DNA of 45,382 nucleotides from Streptacidiphilus neutrinimicus (GCF_000787815.1 NZ_BBPO01000006.1:143859-189240), one strand, 5' to 3'. Counted from the stretch's first letter, positions 31,454 to 39,772 are shown. Numbers and translations: made by a program. Notes: generated from the letters alone by a model not told the origin.

Positions 31454-32848
31454 ATGACCGACCTGCAGGAGCAGCACGGGCACGACCACGGCCACCGTCG
31501 CGAGCACGACCACGGGCACGGCCATGGCCACGGTGCCGGTCTCGCGGACCCGTGTGCCTCGGAGTCGGGCGCGGAGCGGCAGTGGACCGTCGATGAGCAC
31601 CTCGCCGAGGTGCTCGCCGCCGTCTCCCCGCTGCCGCCGCTGGAGCTCCAGCTCCTGGAGGCCCAGGGGTGCCTGACCGTCGAGGAGATCGTCTCCGCGG
31701 TCGCCCTGCCGCCGTTCGACAACAGCTCGATGGACGGGTACGCGGTCCGGGTCGCCGATCTCGCGGGCGCCACGAAGGACTACCCGTCCGTGCTGACCGT
31801 CGTCGGTGACGTCGCCGCGGGCGCCGCGGCGTTGCCGGTCATCGGCCCCGGCCAGTGCGCGCGCATCATGACCGGCGCGCCCCTGCCGCCCGGAGCCGAG
31901 GCCGTCGTCCCGGTCGAGTGGACCGACGCCGGGAGCGGCTCGGGCCAGGCGGCCACGACGATGGACCCTCAGGGCGGGGCTCCGATCGCCACCGGGGGCG
32001 AGGTGCGGATCTTCCAGCCGATCGAGCTCGGCGGCTTCGTCCGTCGTCGCGGTGAGGACATCAAGGTCGGCCAGGCCCTGCTGCCGGCCGGGACCAGGCT
32101 CGGGCCGACGCAGATCGGGCTGCTCGCCGCGACCGGGCACGACCGGGTGCGGGTCCGTCCCCGCCCGCGCGTCGTGGTGCTGTCCACCGGCAGCGAGCTG
32201 GTCCAGCCAGGAGCGCCGATCGGGCCTGGCCAGATCCCGGACTCCAACAGCTTCGCCCTCACCGCCGCCGCGCGGGACGCCGGTGCCCTCGCTTTCCGCG
32301 TCGGCGGAGTGCCGGACGACGCGGAGCGCCTGCGGGAGATCATCGACGACCAGCTGATCCGCGCCGACCTCATCGTGACCAGCGGCGGAGTCAGTGTCGG
32401 CGCGTACGACGTGGTCAAGGAAGCACTCGGCGAGCAGATCTCGTTCCGCAAGCTGCGGATGCAGCCGGGCAAGCCGCAGGGCTTCGGTGTGCTGGAGGGC
32501 TCGGACGGCGGCGTGCCACTGCTCGCGCTTCCGGGCAACCCGGTCAGCTCGTACATCTCGTTCGAGCTGTTCGTCCGCCCCGCGATCCGGGCGATGCTCG
32601 GGCTGTCCGAGATCCACCGCCGCGAGGTGACGGGCCGCCTGACGGAGGCTGTCGCCTCCTCCCCGGCCGGTCGCCGCCAGTTCCTGCGTGCCGCCTTCGA
32701 TGCCGAGGCGGGCACGGTGACGCCGGTGGGCGGATCGGGCTCGCACCTGCTCGGTGCGCTCGCGCAGGCCAACGCCCTGCTGGTGGTCGACGAGGAGACC
32801 ACCTCGCTCGACGCGGACGTCGAGGTGCGCGCGATCCTCCTGGATTGA
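31454..32848 (+). CDS. glp: MoeA-like protein, probably the gephyrin-like division factor Glp, with His-rich N-terminus
   Basis: 464 residues from ATG 31454 (GGGGGAAGG upstream; ATG 31439 in frame is an alternative). The MoeA fold is complete: PPFDNSSMDGYAVR, GDVAAGAAA, RIMTGAPLPPGAEAVVPVEW, VLSTGSELV, SGGVSVGAYDVVKEAL and LPGNPVSSYISFELFVRP. Molybdenum insertase is the classical role. The setting galU-moeA-...-rimJ-membrane protein matches the actinobacterial locus where the MoeA-like Glp binds FtsZ and the membrane receptor GlpR (Streptomyces SepX, 34788-35885 here). I therefore favour Glp. Residues 8-26 are a metal-binding-like tail with nine His alternating with Gly/Asp (HGHDHGH, then HDHGHGHGH), unusual for the family. 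Confidence 0.88.
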   Translation: MTDLQEQHGHDHGHRREHDHGHGHGHGAGLADPCASESGAERQWTVDEHLAEVLAAVSPLPPLELQLLEAQGCLTVEEIVSAVALPPFDNSSMDGYAVRVADLAGATKDYPSVLTVVGDVAAGAAALPVIGPGQCARIMTGAPLPPGAEAVVPVEWTDAGSGSGQAATTMDPQGGAPIATGGEVRIFQPIELGGFVRRRGEDIKVGQALLPAGTRLGPTQIGLLAATGHDRVRVRPRPRVVVLSTGSELVQPGAPIGPGQIPDSNSFALTAAARDAGALAFRVGGVPDDAERLREIIDDQLIRADLIVTSGGVSVGAYDVVKEALGEQISFRKLRMQPGKPQGFGVLEGSDGGVPLLALPGNPVSSYISFELFVRPAIRAMLGLSEIHRREVTGRLTEAVASSPAGRRQFLRAAFDAEAGTVTPVGGSGSHLLGALAQANALLVVDEETTSLDADVEVRAILLD

Positions 32849-33007
32849 TGACTGGGAGCTGAGGACCGCGGTCGGGCGGCCGAGGGGTCGATGGCTCGGT
32901 GGCGACGCGAGAGGCCCGGGGATCCGTTCCCGCTGCCGATGGGACGCTCGGGCCGGGCAGCGATACTCTGACGCCGCACCCCCGCCGTCACGATCGCAGG
33001 AGCGCCA

Positions 33008-33565
33008 GTGCACAGCACCAGCCCCGTTCCCTCCGGGTCCGGGTTGACTCACGTCGACGCCTCGGGCGCGGCACGCATGGTCGACGTCTCGGAGAAGGCG
33101 ACGACGGCTCGGACGGCCCGCGCCACGGGGCGCGTGCTGGTCTCGCCGCGCGTCGTGGAACTGCTCCGCGGGGAGGGCGTGCCGAAGGGGGACGCGCTGT
33201 CGGTGGCCCGGATCGCCGGGATCATGGGAGCCAAGCGCACGCCCGACCTGATCCCGCTGTGCCATCCCATCGCCGTCTCCGGCGTGACGGTGGACCTGGT
33301 GGTGGCCGACGACGCGGTGGAGATCGCTGCCACCGTCCGTACCGCGGACCGCACCGGCGTCGAGATGGAGGCGCTCACCGCGGTGGCGGTGGCGGGCCTG
33401 ACGGTGATCGACATGGTCAAGGCGGTCGACAAGGGCGCCAGGATCGACGCCGTGCAGGTCGAGGAGAAGACGGGCGGCAAGAGCGGGGACTGGCGGCGTG
33501 CGGACCTCGCCGAGGCCGCTGCTGCCGGCGAGCCCGCCGAGCGGGAGCCGGGGGCGCAGGCCTGA
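33008..33565 (+). CDS. moaC: Cyclic pyranopterin monophosphate synthase MoaC
   Basis: 185 residues from GTG 33008 (AGGAG six bases upstream). MoaC completes the first step of molybdenum cofactor synthesis, turning the MoaA product into cyclic pyranopterin monophosphate. LTHVDASGAARMVDVSEK, ALSVARIAGIMGAKRT, the active-site loop LIPLCHPIAVSGV, GVEMEALTAVAVAGLTVIDM and VKAVDKGARIDAV are all present. The extra 20 residues at the end are Ala/Glu-rich. It overlaps mog by one base (TGATG). Confidence 0.94.
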   Translation: MHSTSPVPSGSGLTHVDASGAARMVDVSEKATTARTARATGRVLVSPRVVELLRGEGVPKGDALSVARIAGIMGAKRTPDLIPLCHPIAVSGVTVDLVVADDAVEIAATVRTADRTGVEMEALTAVAVAGLTVIDMVKAVDKGARIDAVQVEEKTGGKSGDWRRADLAEAAAAGEPAEREPGAQA

Positions 33566-34080
33566 TGCGCGCGTTCGTGCTCACCGTCTCGAACCGGGCC
33601 CACGCAGGCGTCTACGAGGACCGCGGCGGACCGATCCTGGCAGCGGGCCTCGCGGAGCTCGGCTGCATGGTCGTCGGCCCTGTCGTGGTGCCGGACGGCG
33701 ATCCGGTGCTCGTGGCGCTGCGCAGGGCCGCCGCGGACGGCTACGACGTCGTGGTGACCACCGGCGGCACGGGTCTGACGCCGCTGGACCTCACGCCCGA
33801 GATGACCCAGCAGGTCATCACCCGGCCGGTGCCGGGCATCGCCGAGGCGATCCGCGCCTACGGGCGCGAGCACGGCGTGCCGACGGCGGCGCTCTCACGG
33901 GGCCTGTCCGGGCTGGCCGGCAAGACCTTGATCATCAACCTGCCGGGCTCGCCCGGCGGGGTCAGGGACGGCCTCGCCGTCCTGGGGCCGTTGCTGGCCC
34001 ACGCCGTCGACCAGGTCGGCGGCGGCGACCACGCCCCGCGGGCACCGGAGGGCACCGACGGGAGAGGGGGCCCGCGCTGA
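33565..34080 (+). CDS. mog: Molybdopterin adenylyltransferase (Mog/MoaB family)
   Basis: 171 residues. It adenylates molybdopterin before metal insertion. VLTVSNRAHAGVYEDRGGPILA, VVVTTGGTGLTPLDLTPE (the TTGGTG loop), TRPVPGIAEAIRAYG and LIINLPGSPGGVRDGL are diagnostic. The start overlaps moaC by one base and the stop overlaps the next gene, so moaC-mog-rimJ are tightly coupled. The final 20 residues are low complexity. MoaB2-like naming is equally possible. Confidence 0.92.
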   Translation: MRAFVLTVSNRAHAGVYEDRGGPILAAGLAELGCMVVGPVVVPDGDPVLVALRRAAADGYDVVVTTGGTGLTPLDLTPEMTQQVITRPVPGIAEAIRAYGREHGVPTAALSRGLSGLAGKTLIINLPGSPGGVRDGLAVLGPLLAHAVDQVGGGDHAPRAPEGTDGRGGPR

Positions 34081-34709
34081 ACGCCTTCTGGCCGGTGGAG
34101 CTGCGGGAGGGGCAGGTCGGGCTGCGCCCGATCAAGGTGCGCGACCAGCGGGCCTGGCAGGACGTCAGTCGCCGCAACCGGGAGTGGCTGCGCCGCTGGG
34201 AGGCCACCGTGCCACCGCCACCGCCCGGACACCCGCAGAGTCCGCGCCCGACCTACCGTCAGATGGTGCGCTTCCTGCGGTCGGAGGCCAACGCCGGGCG
34301 CATGCTTCCGTTCGTGGTGACGTACGAAGGGGAGCTCGTCGGGCAGCTCACGGTGGGCGGAATCACCTGGGGATCGATGTGCTCGGCGAATATCGGTTAC
34401 TGGGTCGACCAGGGCCACGCCGGACGCGGAATCATCCCGGCGGCCGTCGCGCTGGCCACCGACTACTGCTTCCGCACGATGGGGCTGCACCGGATCGAGA
34501 TCTGTATCCGCCCGGAGAATCTGCCGAGCCGCCGCGTGGTCGAGAAGCTCCGCTTCCGGGAGGAAGGCCTTCGTCCGCGCTATCTCCACATCGACGGCGG
34601 CTGGCGGGATCACCTGGTCTACACACTCACAGCGGACGAGGTGCCGGAGGGAATGCTCGCGCGATGGCGCGGCAACAGTGGAATCCAGAGCCACCATCAC
34701 CATAAATAG
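34077..34709 (+). CDS. rimJ: RimJ/RimL-like GNAT acetyltransferase with probable CTG start
   Basis: About 210 residues. GNAT fold: VGLRPIKVRDQRAWQDVSRR, PFVVTYEGELVGQLTVGG, the acetyl-CoA loop WVDQGHAGRGIIPAAVALA, and LHRIEICIRPENLPSRRVVEKLRF. Family members N-acetylate ribosomal or other proteins. No ATG or GTG exists near the expected N-terminus. CTG 34077 gives the family-like LNAFWPVELREG, has GGGAGAGGGGG six bases before it, and overlaps the mog stop as CTGA, in the style of ATGA/GTGA junctions nearby. GTG 34095 is the alternative but truncates a conserved strand. The tail ends with four consecutive His. The mycobacterial equivalent is rimJ (Rv0995), between moeA1 and the GlpR gene. Confidence 0.85.
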   Translation: MNAFWPVELREGQVGLRPIKVRDQRAWQDVSRRNREWLRRWEATVPPPPPGHPQSPRPTYRQMVRFLRSEANAGRMLPFVVTYEGELVGQLTVGGITWGSMCSANIGYWVDQGHAGRGIIPAAVALATDYCFRTMGLHRIEICIRPENLPSRRVVEKLRFREEGLRPRYLHIDGGWRDHLVYTLTADEVPEGMLARWRGNSGIQSHHHHK

Positions 34710-34787
34710 GTCGATATGAAGAAGATTCAGCGACACACCGCCCGAAATTGCCGCCGGGCCGTCTCTCACGCCCGTACGGTGTGAAGC

Positions 34788-35885
34788 GTGAGCAGCAGCG
34801 GCCTCATTTACGCGGTCATCGTCGGGGCTTGGGCCGCGTATCTGGTTCCCATGTGGCTCCGCCGTCAGGACGAGCTCAACGAGGCGCGGCCCACGGAGCG
34901 TTTCAGCACGGCCATCCGCCTGCTGTCCGGCCGGGCCGCCATGGAGCGGAGGATCTCCCGGCAGTTGGAGGAGACGCAGCCGCTCGCGGTGTCGACGCCG
35001 CTTCCGCACTCCCCGCACGGCCCCGGCGCGGTCGGCCAGGTCGACGGAGAGGACACGGCCGCCGAGGCGCGGGGCTATGCCGAACCCGGCGTCGCCCCGG
35101 CCGCACCGTTCTCCTCCTCCCCTCCGGGCACCGCCCACCAGAGCGGTTCGTCGCCCGCCGTCGCCTCCCGACGCCGGGCCGCGCTCCTGGCGAGGCGTCG
35201 GCGCATGGTGGTGATCCTCTTCGCGGCGTTCACGGCGGGGATGGTGGTCGCGGCCGTCGGCGGCGTCGCGCTGCTGTGGATCCCGGCCGTCCCTGCGGTC
35301 CTGTTCTCCGTCTACATCGCGCAGATGCGCCGCCAGGAACACCGCCGCTACGAGGTCAAGCTCGACCGACGTCGCGCCGCGGAGGCGGCCCAGCGCGTCC
35401 GCCAGCAGGCGGCCGTGCGCCGCGAGGGCGCGGTGGCCGCCGCGGCGCAGGAGGCGCGCCGGGAGGCCGCTGCTCCTCGGGGGGAGGCGGTGCCCTCGGG
35501 CACGGCGGACGAGCCCGGCCAGGCCGGTCCGACCACATCCGGTACCGGGGCGATGGGCACGGGCCGCGTCGAGTCCTGGGCGGACGACGGCCGTCCCGAG
35601 CACGCAGCTCCGGCTGCGGTGCCGGCCGACCACGGGGACCAGGGCTGGGACCCGGTCCCGGTCCCGCTCCCGACCTACGTCACGGCCCCCGTCGCCCCTC
35701 GCGCGACGCTCGGGCTGGATCTGTCCGCGCCGGACACCTACTCCTCGGCCCGGGCCCGGCAGACCCCGCCGCCCCAGCAGGGCCGCAAGTCTGCTGCCCC
35801 TGCACCCCGCCGTCCCGCGCCGAAGCCGGCCACGCCGCTCTTCGACCAGTACGCCGAGGACGCACCACGCGCCGCCAACGAGTAA
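34788..35885 (+). CDS. sepX: SepX/GlpR-like septal membrane protein
   Basis: 365 residues. An N-terminal hydrophobic helix (LIYAVIVGAWAAYLVPMWL, about 6-25) followed by RRQDELNEARPTERFSTAIRLL is the hallmark of the actinobacterial family named SepX in Streptomyces and GlpR in corynebacteria. Two further helices lie at about 140-178. The cytoplasmic part from about 185 is a basic, Ala/Arg-rich, likely coiled segment (RRYEVKLDRRRAAEAAQRVRQ), then a disordered Pro/Ala-rich tail. SepX is a septal factor that stabilises FtsZ and supports sporulation septation; GlpR anchors Glp. TACGGT seven bases before the GTG suggests a leaderless mRNA. Its partner Glp is encoded at 31454. Confidence 0.85.
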   Translation: MSSSGLIYAVIVGAWAAYLVPMWLRRQDELNEARPTERFSTAIRLLSGRAAMERRISRQLEETQPLAVSTPLPHSPHGPGAVGQVDGEDTAAEARGYAEPGVAPAAPFSSSPPGTAHQSGSSPAVASRRRAALLARRRRMVVILFAAFTAGMVVAAVGGVALLWIPAVPAVLFSVYIAQMRRQEHRRYEVKLDRRRAAEAAQRVRQQAAVRREGAVAAAAQEARREAAAPRGEAVPSGTADEPGQAGPTTSGTGAMGTGRVESWADDGRPEHAAPAAVPADHGDQGWDPVPVPLPTYVTAPVAPRATLGLDLSAPDTYSSARARQTPPPQQGRKSAAPAPRRPAPKPATPLFDQYAEDAPRAANE

Positions 35886-35931
35886 CCCGTGCGCAAGCAC
35901 CCCTCCGGACCTGCTAGAGTTTCTTCTCGTT

Positions 35932-36007
<76 letters not shown>

Positions 36008-36014
36008 CAACGCA

Positions 36015-36046
36015 GAAGCCCTGCCCGAGAAATCGGGCAGGGCTTC
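36015..36046 (+). terminator. Terminator of tRNA-Ala
   Basis: A perfect 14-bp stem GAAGCCCTGCCCGA / TCGGGCAGGGCTTC with a GAAA tetraloop lies ten bases after the tRNA. Confidence 0.88.
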
Positions 36047-36424
36047 TGTCGTGTCGGCGAGCAGTCGTCGCTGCGGTGCGGCTGTCGGGCGCGCGACTGT
36101 GACGGGCGTCATACGTGCGACGTCGGGCTTCCAGAAGATCCCGGGAGGGCGCTGGGGCATGCCTCAGGGGTCAGGGTGGGGCCCGAGGGGCATGGCGCGC
36201 CTGACGGAGCGTGAGCCGACCCGCAGCGCCGCTCTGCTCCGGCTCCGGGCCCCGCCTACCCGCGGTCCCGTCTCCCCACTGGCCCCGCCTACCCACTCGT
36301 CCGACCTGCCCAGAGCGGGTGCGGCGGGGCGGCTCCGTCAGCTGGCTACCCGACCACGGCCTGCCCCCTTGATCCCGGACCCGGCTGACGGACCGTCCGC
36401 CGCGGGGCCTGCCCCACGGCGGCT
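36047..36424. other. Intergenic region without a gene
   Basis: I find no supported gene. The only structure is a direct repeat GGCCCCGCCTACCC starting near 36247 and 36281. The open frames here have no family resemblance or ribosome site. Confidence 0.5.
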
Positions 36425-37009
36425 TCAGGAGAGCTCCGCGGCCCAGGCGGACAGGTCCGTGAAGTCCTCGGCCCCGAGCCCGCGGCGGGGGTCGATCCGG
36501 CGGAGCAGGGCCGGGCCCGAGTGGTGCTCAGCCACCCACTCGCCGTCGGCTCGGGAGATCTCGTCGTCGACCCAGGCGAAAGGTCGTCCGGCTGCCCAAG
36601 CGACGATTTCCGACGTCTTCCAGCAGCGACGCCCTTGTGTCGCCCGGCGTGGTGCCTGCCAGGCGATGTAGGGGAGGTCGGGCAGGCCGAGGAGGGGTGA
36701 GATGAACGCGTTCGCCTCCGCCTCCCACGTCGTGGCCCAGACCAGCTCGAACGGCAGGTCGAGCAACTGCGCTCCGTGAGCCGGGTTGAGCCAGACGGGC
36801 AGCGGCATCGGCTCGCGGGCGCGCGGGGCGGCCGCGATGCGGAGTTCCTCGAGCGCGGCCCAGCTCGGCGGCATCAGAAAGTGCTCCTGAAACCCGTCGG
36901 GTCGGTGGTCCGGCATGGCCCCGAAGGGATTGAGGGGCCCATCGACGTCGAGCATCAGCACGGGCCGTCCCTGTGCCGGGCTCGGGGACGGCAAGGACGT
37001 GGCGCTCAC
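36425..37009 (-). CDS. HAD-like phosphatase domain protein
   Basis: 194 residues from GTG 37009. It overlaps the sulfurtransferase stop by four bases (GTGA), so the two form an operon. The HAD motif I VLMLDVDGPLNP supplies Asp21 and Asp23. ELVWATTWEAEAN holds the motif II Thr and FAWVDDE the motif IV acids. Such Streptomyces proteins are usually named secreted or HAD hydrolases, but no signal peptide is visible. It would dephosphorylate a small molecule of unknown identity. Confidence 0.75.
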   Translation of the reverse strand: MSATSLPSPSPAQGRPVLMLDVDGPLNPFGAMPDHRPDGFQEHFLMPPSWAALEELRIAAAPRAREPMPLPVWLNPAHGAQLLDLPFELVWATTWEAEANAFISPLLGLPDLPYIAWQAPRRATQGRRCWKTSEIVAWAAGRPFAWVDDEISRADGEWVAEHHSGPALLRRIDPRRGLGAEDFTDLSAWAAELS

Positions 37010-37881
37010 TCGACCGGGAGGGCGGAGGGAAGGCCCCACTCGCTCCAGGAGCCGTCGTAGACCGCGAGGTCGCGGTAGCCCGCGACGGTCGCGCCCAGAG
37101 CGAGGACGCAGGCGGTGACGCCCGAGCCGCAGCTGAACAGCAGGCGCGCCGGGGCGGCGGCTCCGGCGGAGCCGGGGGCCTCCGCGCCCAACGCCTCGGA
37201 GAAGCGCGCCCGCAGGGCGTCCGGAGGGAGGAGCAGCCCGGCATCGTCCTGGAGGGCGGTGAAGGGCAGGTTGACCGCGCCGGGCATGTGACCGCGGCGC
37301 AGACCGGGGCGTGGCTCGGGGACCGAACCGTGGAACCGTTCGGTCGCGCGGGCGTCCAGGACCGCGGCTGTCGGGTCGACGAGGGCGGCGAGGACCGCCG
37401 AACTGTCGACGAACATCCCTGGCCGGGGGTGGGCGGTGAAGTCCCCGGGCGCGACCGGGCTCGGGTTGTGCTCCTGCTGCGGCAGCCCGGCCGCCGTCCA
37501 CGCGGGCAGACCACCGTCGAGCACGGCCACGCGGTCGAAGCCCATGGCGCGCAACATCCACCAGCCGCGCGCCGCCGAGTAGAGGCCGGCGTTGTCGTAG
37601 ACGACGACGGTGCCGGTCTCCTTCAGGCCGAGCCCGCGCAGCTCGCGCTGGAACTGCTCGGGCCGCGGCATGGTGTGCGGCAGCGGGCTGTCCGGGTCGG
37701 AGAGCGCCCCTTCCAGGTCGAAGATCCGTGCACCGGGGATGGCGGCGACCTCACGACGGTGTGGTCCGACGCTGGCGTCGAGCACCAGCAGCTCCGGTGT
37801 GCCCGTACGCCGGGCCAACCACGCGGTGTCGACGACGGGGCCCGGTACGGCGAGAGGGTCTGCGGCTTCGCTGACGGTCAC
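37006..37881 (-). CDS. Thiosulfate/3-mercaptopyruvate sulfurtransferase
   Basis: 291 residues in two rhodanese domains. The N-terminal domain (about 15-140) is the inactive partner, with LVLDASVGPHRREVAAIPGARIFDLE and VVVYDNAGLYSAARGWWMLRAMG. The C-terminal domain carries the catalytic loop CGSGVTA starting at Cys251; this CGSGVT form is that of mercaptopyruvate sulfurtransferases rather than rhodaneses (CRKGVT). It moves sulfane sulfur to thiols or cyanide in the cytosol. It lies upstream of and is coupled to the HAD-like gene. Confidence 0.9.
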   Translation of the reverse strand: MTVSEAADPLAVPGPVVDTAWLARRTGTPELLVLDASVGPHRREVAAIPGARIFDLEGALSDPDSPLPHTMPRPEQFQRELRGLGLKETGTVVVYDNAGLYSAARGWWMLRAMGFDRVAVLDGGLPAWTAAGLPQQEHNPSPVAPGDFTAHPRPGMFVDSSAVLAALVDPTAAVLDARATERFHGSVPEPRPGLRRGHMPGAVNLPFTALQDDAGLLLPPDALRARFSEALGAEAPGSAGAAAPARLLFSCGSGVTACVLALGATVAGYRDLAVYDGSWSEWGLPSALPVE

Positions 37882-37972
37882 GGATGCGCACGCCTTTCTG
37901 GACGTGGAGGGCGGCGTCCGACGACGCCCGTCGCTTCCGGCGGATCGGGCTCGCCGGCCGCCGAGGGTCAGG

Positions 37973-38430
37973 TCAGCCGGACACTATCGCCAGCGCGTCG
38001 ACCTCCACCCGGAATTCCGGGTGGACCAGACACGTGACCTGGGCCAGGGAGCACGCGGGCGGGCGGCACTCCGGGCTTCGGCACCTCGACGCTGCTGCGC
38101 TCCCTCGCGCTGCAGCCTGTGTCCACGAACTCGTCGCGGACGGCCCGGAAGATCGGCAGATCGGCCAGGTCGGTGAGGAGGACCGTGAGCTTGGCCACGT
38201 CACCCCGACCCGCGCCGGCTGTGGTCGGCGCGGCCCGGAGGTTCTCGAAGACTTGGCGGAGCTGGGCCTCCGGGTCGGCCGGAGCGCCGTCCTGGCGGGG
38301 GCGTCGACCGGGGTGCCGCTCGCGTCGAGGGCAGCTGGCCGGAGAAGGTCACGAGCGTGCCGACCGCGGCGACCGCGTGGCTGTAACCGTTGATCGGAGC
38401 CAGCCCCGCAGGCCGGATGTGGTGCTGCAT
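37973..38430 (-). pseudogene. RidA-family pseudogene with several frameshifts
   Basis: The reverse strand starts ATG 38430, MQHHIRPAGLAPINGYSHAV then AAVGTLVTFSGQL, a normal RidA (Rid/YjgF enamine deaminase) N-terminus. A missing base near 38338 moves the frame to ALDASGTPVD. A second shift near 38290-38300 gives GAPADPEAQLRQVFENLRAA, then DVAKLTVLLTDLADLPIFRA and VRDEFVDTG. A foreign-looking insert and a third shift at 38060-38110 precede VTCLVHPEFRVEVDALAIV and a stop at 37975-37973. All conserved blocks are in order, so it derives from a recently intact gene. Three or more lesions exclude a single sequencing error. Confidence 0.8.
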
Positions 38431-38526
38431 GGCGTCGTCGTCCTCTTCTCTCGTCGCCGGCGCCTGCGGTCGGCAGGCTTGACCGGTGCGGCGACTCGGC
38501 GAGAGCCGCACCACATGATCACGTGA

Positions 38527-38690
38527 TCATTCCGAGGGCTGCCAGACGCGCAGGCGGGTGAGGACCTCGCGGTCGCCCTCGACGCCCAGGGACTCCATCG
38601 GGATGCGGCCGTACAGGGCGAGGACGAGGTCGCTTGCGCTGCCCCGCGCCGTCACCGTCGGGACCGGGGGCCCGGGGGGCCCGGGGCGGT
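38527..38690 (-). pseudogene. Out-of-frame C-terminus of the maleylpyruvate-isomerase-like gene
   Basis: In the next reverse-strand frame the sequence reads VTARGSASDLVLALYGRIPM followed by ESLGVEGDREVLTRLRVWQP, the normal C-terminal end of the family of the upstream gene. It is separated by a one-base shift within the G/C homopolymer tract near 38665-38685. It could be a real frameshift or a sequencing slip. Confidence 0.7.
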
Positions 38691-39359
38691 GCCGGTGGTC
38701 GCGTCGTCCGGGAGCGACTGGGCACGCGAGCCCTCGGGGGCCAGTTCCAGCAGCCAGCCCTGCCCCTCCGCCGCTCGCAGCGCGACGATTGCGGGCTCGT
38801 GCGGCCACGGCCCCGTCGCGCCGCACCCCACGTGCAGGAACTCGTCGATAGCGTCGACCGCCTCCTCGGCGGGCAGGGGCTCGGGGCGGCCGACCGCGAG
38901 CTGTGCGTCGTAGGTGTGGACCAGTGCCTCGGCGACCTGGTGCCGACCGACGGCCCCGGCGGTCTGCGCCGTGTCGGACGCCCCCCACCATGTCCAGCAC
39001 TCGCCGCCCGGACCAGCCGTACGCAGGGCGGACAGCAGCTCATCCGTGCTCGACCGGGACCAGATCGCCAGCGCATCTGCATCGAGCCCCTCGGGAGCGA
39101 GGAAATCCTCCTCCGGCAGGGGCGCGTCGGCCGGCCCGGCCGCGACCGTGGCAGCCCAGAACCGGTGCACCATGCCGAGGTGCACGGCCAGGTCGCGGAG
39201 GGTCCATTCCGGGCAGCTGGGCACCTTGGCATCGAGGGGGACGTCGAGCGGGGCGCCGTCGGAGCCGCCCGCCGTCGGGGCCGTGAGAGCCGAGCGGAAG
39301 GCAGCGGACCGCGCCTCGATGCGGCGCAGATTCTGTTCGAATTCTGGGGTCGTCGTCAT
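38652..39359 (-). CDS. Maleylpyruvate isomerase family (mycothiol-dependent, DinB-like) protein, C-terminus frameshifted
   Basis: 235 residues as read. The N-terminal half is a four-helix DinB-like bundle with CPEWTLRDLAVHLGMVHRFW, including His60 and His65, then HQVAEALVHTYDAQLAVG with another metal-binding His-Asp pair. These are typical of the TIGR03083 actinobacterial family thought to use mycothiol. After TGTAPGPPGP the frame runs into a TGA, while the expected last 40 residues follow in the next frame (38527-38690). Without that part the small C-terminal SCP2-like domain is incomplete. Substrate is unknown. The gene stands alone. Confidence 0.75.
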   Translation of the reverse strand: MTTTPEFEQNLRRIEARSAAFRSALTAPTAGGSDGAPLDVPLDAKVPSCPEWTLRDLAVHLGMVHRFWAATVAAGPADAPLPEEDFLAPEGLDADALAIWSRSSTDELLSALRTAGPGGECWTWWGASDTAQTAGAVGRHQVAEALVHTYDAQLAVGRPEPLPAEEAVDAIDEFLHVGCGATGPWPHEPAIVALRAAEGQGWLLELAPEGSRAQSLPDDATTGTAPGPPGPRSRR

Positions 39360-39772
39360 GCTGACTGTCTATCACCGGACGCGGACAAACGGCCTCCCCT
39401 TTGGTCGGACATCCGCAACGCCGCGCGCGTCCACCGGATCGAGTAATCGAACACGCGCGGACGGGGGCCGCCGTGACCTGCGGTCCGCACTCGGGGGAGT
39501 GAATCCGTCGGCGAAGCCTGGCCAGAGGCTCGGCGCCGGACTAGCGTCGTCCTTCGTCAGGGCCCGAGCCGACGCTGTCGGGCCCGGCAAGGGGTGGGCT
39601 GCCGCGACTGGGCGCCCGGCGGGTGCTCCCAGACGAGGGAGTGCTGAGGAGCGGGGCGGCTCGAGCCGGGCCACCCCTGGGGCCCGGTGAGGGAAGCACC
39701 GGGGACGTGTCGGGGGTGCGACGGCACCGGGTCTCTTACCGGTTCCTCATGTCGTCGTGGAGAATCGATGCC
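39360..39772. other. Intergenic region upstream of the two-component system
   Basis: I see no gene here. It holds the promoters of the divergent maleylpyruvate-isomerase-like gene and the response regulator, without motifs I can assign. A G/C-rich patch at about 39655-39690 could fold. Confidence 0.45.

Noticed and set aside
31208-33265. 685-codon reverse ORF opposite glp and moaC
   Set aside because: Antisense shadow; forward genes carry all family motifs.
31454-34080. Novel metabolic gene cluster around moaC and mog
   Set aside because: Order and content match known molybdenum-cofactor and Glp/GlpR neighbourhoods; only the interleaving and the His tail are unusual.
33858-35900. 680-codon reverse ORF opposite rimJ and sepX
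   Set aside because: Antisense shadow with no ribosome site and no domain.
36247-36294. Direct repeat GGCCCCGCCTACCC
   Set aside because: Only two copies in a GC-rich spacer without flanking inverted repeats or mobile genes, so not an attachment site or insertion scar that I can defend. The tRNA-Ala 240 bp away has no duplicated 3' end here, so no integration is indicated.
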